A DNA stretch of 64,000 bases from assembly GCF_902499045.1 (NCBI RefSeq), contig NZ_CABVPL010000015.1, positions 58,228 through 122,227 of the forward strand. Reading direction: 5' to 3'. This document shows, piece after piece, positions 59,170 to 64,000 of this stretch (the stretch's first letter is position 1; each line of letters begins with the position of its first letter). Origin of the DNA: Burkholderia latens. GTDB taxonomy: Bacteria > Pseudomonadota > Gammaproteobacteria > Burkholderiales > Burkholderiaceae. Under the pieces are notes generated by a model. The model saw only the letters and a list, made by a program, of their open reading frames with translations. It was not told where the DNA came from and did no database searches. A program made the position numbers and the translations under genes.

Positions 59170-59979
59170 TCAGGCCGCGCGGCGCGCCGAGCCCGCTGCG
59201 CAGCCGGCGACGCCTTGCAGCCAGCCGAGCCCTTCCGTCGTCGTGGTGCGCGGCTTGTATTCGCAGCCGACGTAGCCGGCATAGCCGAGCCGGTCGAGCA
59301 GCGCGAACAGGAACGCGTAGTTGATCTCGCCGGTGCCCGGCTCGTGGCGGCCCGGGTTGTCCGCGAGCTGCACGTGGCCGATCGACGCGAGATTGCGTTC
59401 GATCGTCGCGGCCAGTTCGCCTTCCATGCGCTGCATGTGATAGATGTCGTACTGCAGGAACAGATTGTCCGAGCCGACCGCGCGGATCACGTCGAGCCCT
59501 TCGGACGAGCGGTTCAGCGCGAAGCCCGGGATGTCGAAGCTGTTGCACGGCTCGACGAGCAGACGGATGCGTTCGCGCTTGAGCGCATCGGCGGCGAAGC
59601 GCAGGTTGTCGACGATCGTGACGAACGTCTTGTCGCGCGCCGTGCTCGCCGACGGGATGCCGACCAGGCAGTTCAGCTGCGTCACCTTCAGCGCCTTCGC
59701 GTACTCGATCGCGCGGCCGACGCCTTCCTGGAACTCGCCGACGCGATCGGGCAGGCACGCGATCCCGCGCTCGCCCTGGTCCCAGTTGCCGGCCGGCAGG
59801 TTGTGCAGCACGACGCGCAGGCGATGCGCGTCGAGCCGCTCGGCGAGTTCCTCTTTCGCGTACGGGTACGGGAACAGGAACTCGACGGCATCGAAGCCCG
59901 CGTCCGCAGCCGCCTTGAAGCGGTCGAGGAACGGCACTTCGTTGAACAGCATGGTCAGGTTTGCAGCAAACTTCGGCAT
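59170..59979 (-). CDS. hyi: Hydroxypyruvate isomerase
   Basis: Interconverts hydroxypyruvate and tartronate semialdehyde. The 269-residue protein has the xylose-isomerase-like TIM barrel (AP endonuclease family 2). It begins MPKFAANLTMLFNEVPFLDRF, with GFDAVEFLFPYPY, LLVEPCNSFDIPGFALN (catalytic Glu), YDIYHMQRMEGEL, GHVQLADNPGRHEPGTGEINY (second Glu in GEI region and metal His) and GYVGCEYKP. The C-terminal tail of about 10 residues is basic and Ala-rich. It lies between gcl and glxR. Confidence 0.95.
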   Translation of the reverse strand: MPKFAANLTMLFNEVPFLDRFKAAADAGFDAVEFLFPYPYAKEELAERLDAHRLRVVLHNLPAGNWDQGERGIACLPDRVGEFQEGVGRAIEYAKALKVTQLNCLVGIPSASTARDKTFVTIVDNLRFAADALKRERIRLLVEPCNSFDIPGFALNRSSEGLDVIRAVGSDNLFLQYDIYHMQRMEGELAATIERNLASIGHVQLADNPGRHEPGTGEINYAFLFALLDRLGYAGYVGCEYKPRTTTTEGLGWLQGVAGCAAGSARRAA

Positions 59980-60023
59980 GAGCTAAGCCTCTTCGGTCGG
60001 TCAGTCAAAAAATGGCGTTCGGA

Positions 60024-61799
<1,776 letters not shown>

Positions 61800-61892
61800 G
61801 AATGTCTCCTTGGATAGTCGGATCTTGCGAATCGGTCTGTTGGGGACACTTTAGGGATGCAGGAAAGGTTTGATAAGATCAGCCGAAGTCGC

Positions 61893-61907
61893 TTATTTCG
61901 AAACTAA
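61893..61907. promoter_or_regulatory. Candidate LysR-type box between gcl and its regulator
   Basis: TTA-N9-TAA with a central TTTCGAAA (61896-61903), which fits the T-N11-A consensus of LysR regulators. It lies 94 bases from the gcl start and 62 bases from the lysR start, a normal position for an activator site that also autoregulates. Confidence 0.5.
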
Positions 61908-61968
61908 AAGTATGGAATGACGTCCGGGCGGGCTTCCCGCCGGCGTCGGAGCCGGGTGGAGACGAGAG

Positions 61969-62880
61969 ATGGATCGTTTCAAGCAGATCGAGACGTTCGT
62001 GCGCGTCGCGGACGCGGGCAGCCTCGCGGCGGCCGCGCTCGAGGAGGGCGTGTCGCCGGTCGTGCTCGGGCGGCGTATCGATGCGCTCGAGAAGCGCCTC
62101 GGCGTGAAGCTGATGTACCGTTCGACGCGGCGGCTGGTGGTCAGCGAGGAGGGCGCCGCGTTCCTCGAACGCTGCCGCGGGCTGCTGTCCGAATGGGACC
62201 AGGCCGAAAACGAGCTGGCCGCCGGGCGGCGCGCGGTGAGCGGCCACCTGATCGTGTCGGCGCCCGCCGCGTTCGGCCGCAAGCACGTCGCGCCGCACGC
62301 GCCCGGCTTTCTCGCCGACAAGCCGGAAATGCAGCTGTCGTTCAACCTGACCGACCGCGTCGTCGATCTCGTGCGCGAAGGCTACGACCTGTCGATCCGG
62401 ATCGGCGGCGCGGTCGATCCTAATTTCGTCGCGGTGAAGCTCGCGTCGAACCGGCGCGTCGTGTGCGGCACGCCCGCGTATTTCCGCAAGCACGGCCGGC
62501 CGAAATCCCTCGACGACCTGCTGAAGCACAACTGTCTCGCGTTCAACCTGCAGGGCGGCCAGAACCGCGGCTGGTATTTCCAGCGCCACGGCAAGATCGT
62601 CACGATGCGCGTGACCGGCAATCTCGACTGCAACGACGGCGAGCTGCTGCACCGTTGGGTAGCCGAAAGCCTCGGGCTCGGCTGGCGCTCGACGTGGGAA
62701 ATCGCCGCGCAGCTCGAAACCGGCGAACTCGAGACCGTGCTCGACGAATACGCGCTGCCCGACTACGACATCCTCGCCGTCTATCCGCAGCAGCGCTACG
62801 TGCCCGCGCGCGTGCGCTACTTCATCGACTATCTGCGCGACGCGTATGCGCGGCCCGGCTACTGGAGCAGCACGCCGTAA
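61969..62880 (+). CDS. LysR-family transcriptional regulator
   Basis: A 303-residue regulator. The N-terminal winged helix (MDRFKQIETFVRVADAGSLAAAALEEGVSPVVLGRRIDALEKRLGVKLM, positions 1-49, cited by start and end: helix-turn-helix about 17-36) is followed by the effector-binding domain with RSTRRLVVSEEGAAFLERC, GYDLSIRIGGAVDPNFVAVKLASNRRVVCGTPAYFRKHGRP and YDILAVYPQQRYVPARVRYFIDYL. It is of the AaeR/DmlR-like subgroup. Divergence from gcl makes it the likely activator of the glyoxylate operon, with glyoxylate or a related acid as effector; this is inference. Confidence 0.92.
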   Translation: MDRFKQIETFVRVADAGSLAAAALEEGVSPVVLGRRIDALEKRLGVKLMYRSTRRLVVSEEGAAFLERCRGLLSEWDQAENELAAGRRAVSGHLIVSAPAAFGRKHVAPHAPGFLADKPEMQLSFNLTDRVVDLVREGYDLSIRIGGAVDPNFVAVKLASNRRVVCGTPAYFRKHGRPKSLDDLLKHNCLAFNLQGGQNRGWYFQRHGKIVTMRVTGNLDCNDGELLHRWVAESLGLGWRSTWEIAAQLETGELETVLDEYALPDYDILAVYPQQRYVPARVRYFIDYLRDAYARPGYWSSTP

Positions 62881-63070
62881 CGGGCGCGGCCGGTTCCGTC
62901 CCGCGATTTTTTGCGCTCCGCCGGTTTCGCGCGGGAATAAACTCGACGCAGCGGCGGTAAGGTCATCGAGTGCGCGCGCTGCCGGTCTGTCCGGGCGCGG
63001 GGCGCGAGATCGCGCGCGGCATCGGACGCGAGACGGGTGCGGCTTCTGCCGCCGGAACCAGGGAGGCCAA

Positions 63071-63712
63071 GTGGGGCAAGCCGGACGGGCGCTCGACGAG
63101 CGGGTGGAGGACGACGCGCTCGCGCGCGGCGAGCGGTTTCGCGCGCTGGTGCTGCCGCACCTCGACGCGGCGTACAACCTCGCGCGCTGGCTGAGCGGCA
63201 ACGCGGGCGACGCGGACGACGTCGTCCAGGACGCGTGCATGCGCGCGCTGCGCTTCGTCGACTCGTGCCGCGGCGACAACGCGCGGCCGTGGCTGCTGAC
63301 GATCGTGCGCCACACCTGGTACACCGAGTGGCGCCGCCGCACGCACGCGCACGAGGTCGCGCTGCCCGACACGCTCGACGACACCGACGTCCCCGACGAC
63401 TGGCAGCCGGCGACGGAAGATCCGCTCGCGCAGCTGCTGCGCGGCGAGAACGTGCGGCTCGTGAACGCGGCGCTCGCGAAGCTGCCGCCCGAATACCGCG
63501 AGGTGCTGGTGCTGCGCGAGATGGAGGATTTGAGCTACCGCGAGATCGCGGCGATCGCCGACGTGCCGGTTGGCACCGTGATGTCGCGGCTCGCACGCGG
63601 CCGGCGCCGGCTCGCCGCGCTGCTGACCGGCACGCAGCCGCCGGCACCCGAAGCCGCGCCGGGACGTGCGCCGGCGGGCGGAACCGCATCGGAGGCGATC
63701 GATGGACTGTAA
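63071..63712 (+). CDS. RNA polymerase ECF-type sigma factor
   Basis: A 213-residue sigma-70 family factor. The GTG at 63071 has GGGAGG four bases upstream and is the best start; the longer frame from 62846 is not protein-like. Region 2 is LVLPHLDAAYNLARWLSGNAGDADDVVQDACMRALRF (about 30-65), with RPWLLTIVRHTWYTEWRRR. Region 4.2 is LPPEYREVLVLREMEDLSYREIAAIADVPVGTVMSRLARGRRRL. The C-terminal 30 residues are Ala/Pro-rich. It overlaps its anti-sigma gene by 11 bases, so the pair is co-translated. Confidence 0.93.
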   Translation: MGQAGRALDERVEDDALARGERFRALVLPHLDAAYNLARWLSGNAGDADDVVQDACMRALRFVDSCRGDNARPWLLTIVRHTWYTEWRRRTHAHEVALPDTLDDTDVPDDWQPATEDPLAQLLRGENVRLVNAALAKLPPEYREVLVLREMEDLSYREIAAIADVPVGTVMSRLARGRRRLAALLTGTQPPAPEAAPGRAPAGGTASEAIDGL

Positions 63713-64000
63713 CGAAGCGCGCGCATTGCTGGACGCGGACGTCGACCGCGAGCTGTCGGCGCCCGATGCGTTGCGCGTCCAGCGGCATGTCGAAGGATGC
63801 GACGCGTGCCGCCGCGAACGCGAGCGAATCGTCGCGCTGGCGCGCGCGGTGCGGCAGGCCGACTACCACCGCGCGCCGGACGCACTGCGCGCGAGCATTC
63901 TCGGGGCGCTGCCCGCGGCGGGCAGCGACAACGAACACGAACGGACGCGCCGGTCGGCCCGCGCTGAACCGGGCGCGCCGGATGGCGCATCGGCACGGCC
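63702..64000 (+). CDS. Zinc-binding anti-sigma factor, 5' part (runs off the window)
   Basis: Membrane or soluble inhibitor of the upstream sigma factor. 99 residues are visible. The zinc-binding anti-sigma (ZAS) domain has Cys3, and the HxxxCxxC motif is His29, Cys33 and Cys36 in QRHVEGCDACRRE. After it comes a helix, then a linker rich in Arg and Ala. No transmembrane segment is reached before the window ends. The start ATG lies inside the sigma gene. Confidence 0.9.
   Translation, partial: MDCNEARALLDADVDRELSAPDALRVQRHVEGCDACRRERERIVALARAVRQADYHRAPDALRASILGALPAAGSDNEHERTRRSARAEPGAPDGASAR

Overview
The window is a high-GC (roughly two-thirds G+C) stretch of a betaproteobacterial chromosome. 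It most resembles chromosome 1 of a Burkholderia species, probably of the cepacia complex. The reasons are the tig-clpP-clpX-lon block followed by tRNA-Val and tRNA-Asp and a PpiD-type isomerase, a BPSL1445-like YSC84 lipoprotein, the mltG-tmk-holB-tatD block, and codon usage dominated by GC-ending codons. Species assignment is inference; no database was consulted.

Layout. 1-467: 5' part of glycerate kinase. 0.86-7.1 kb: cytoplasmic proteostasis block (trigger factor, ClpP, ClpX, Lon). 7.27-7.67 kb: tRNA-Val(UAC), tRNA-Asp(GUC) and an odd hairpin-rich second copy of the tRNA-Asp 3' end. 7.75-14.5 kb: PpiD, TesA-type esterase with a divergent YbbA-type ABC ATPase, Pgi, and the NAD(P)HX repair enzyme. 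14.6-20.9 kb: FAD amine/amino-acid oxidoreductase, PurL and a GNAT enzyme. 21.1-24.9 kb: minus-strand envelope and redox genes (PpiC-type isomerase, BolA, YciB, MsrB, SelO). 25.0-30.8 kb: fatty-acid degradation cluster (acyl-CoA ligase, bifunctional hydratase/dehydrogenase, thiolase) with a nicotinamidase inside it. 31-34.8 kb: membrane diguanylate cyclase and a secreted (alpha/alpha)6-type lipoprotein.

34.85-39.8 kb is the accessory part: lower GC, long gene-free stretches with strong dyads, a MerR regulator divergent from a secreted alpha/beta hydrolase, a ParB-like (ParBc_2) protein, a small helical protein, and a collapsed P4-type integrase pseudogene. I read it as the eroded remains of an integrated island.

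39.9-53.9 kb returns to core-like content: Dabb protein and thioesterase, MDR reductase, HSL-type hydrolase, GNAT, NRDE protein, YgfZ divergent from mltG-tmk-holB-tatD, ankyrin and Rap1a/Tai-like exported proteins, MscS channel plus AAA ATPase, and a GT4 glycosyltransferase. 54-57.8 kb holds envelope and stress proteins (YSC84 lipoprotein, PsiF, LysM/BON) and an asparaginase. 58.2-62.9 kb is the glyoxylate carboligase operon gcl-hyi-glxR with a divergent LysR regulator; its product, D-glycerate, would be used by the glycerate kinase at the left edge. The window closes with an ECF sigma factor and the start of its zinc-binding anti-sigma factor.

Most genes are ordinary housekeeping genes. The best candidates for something undescribed are the tRNA-like structured locus at 7.50-7.67 kb, the orphan plus-strand terminator at 58.04 kb that implies an unannotated transcript, and the decayed island at 34.85-39.8 kb.
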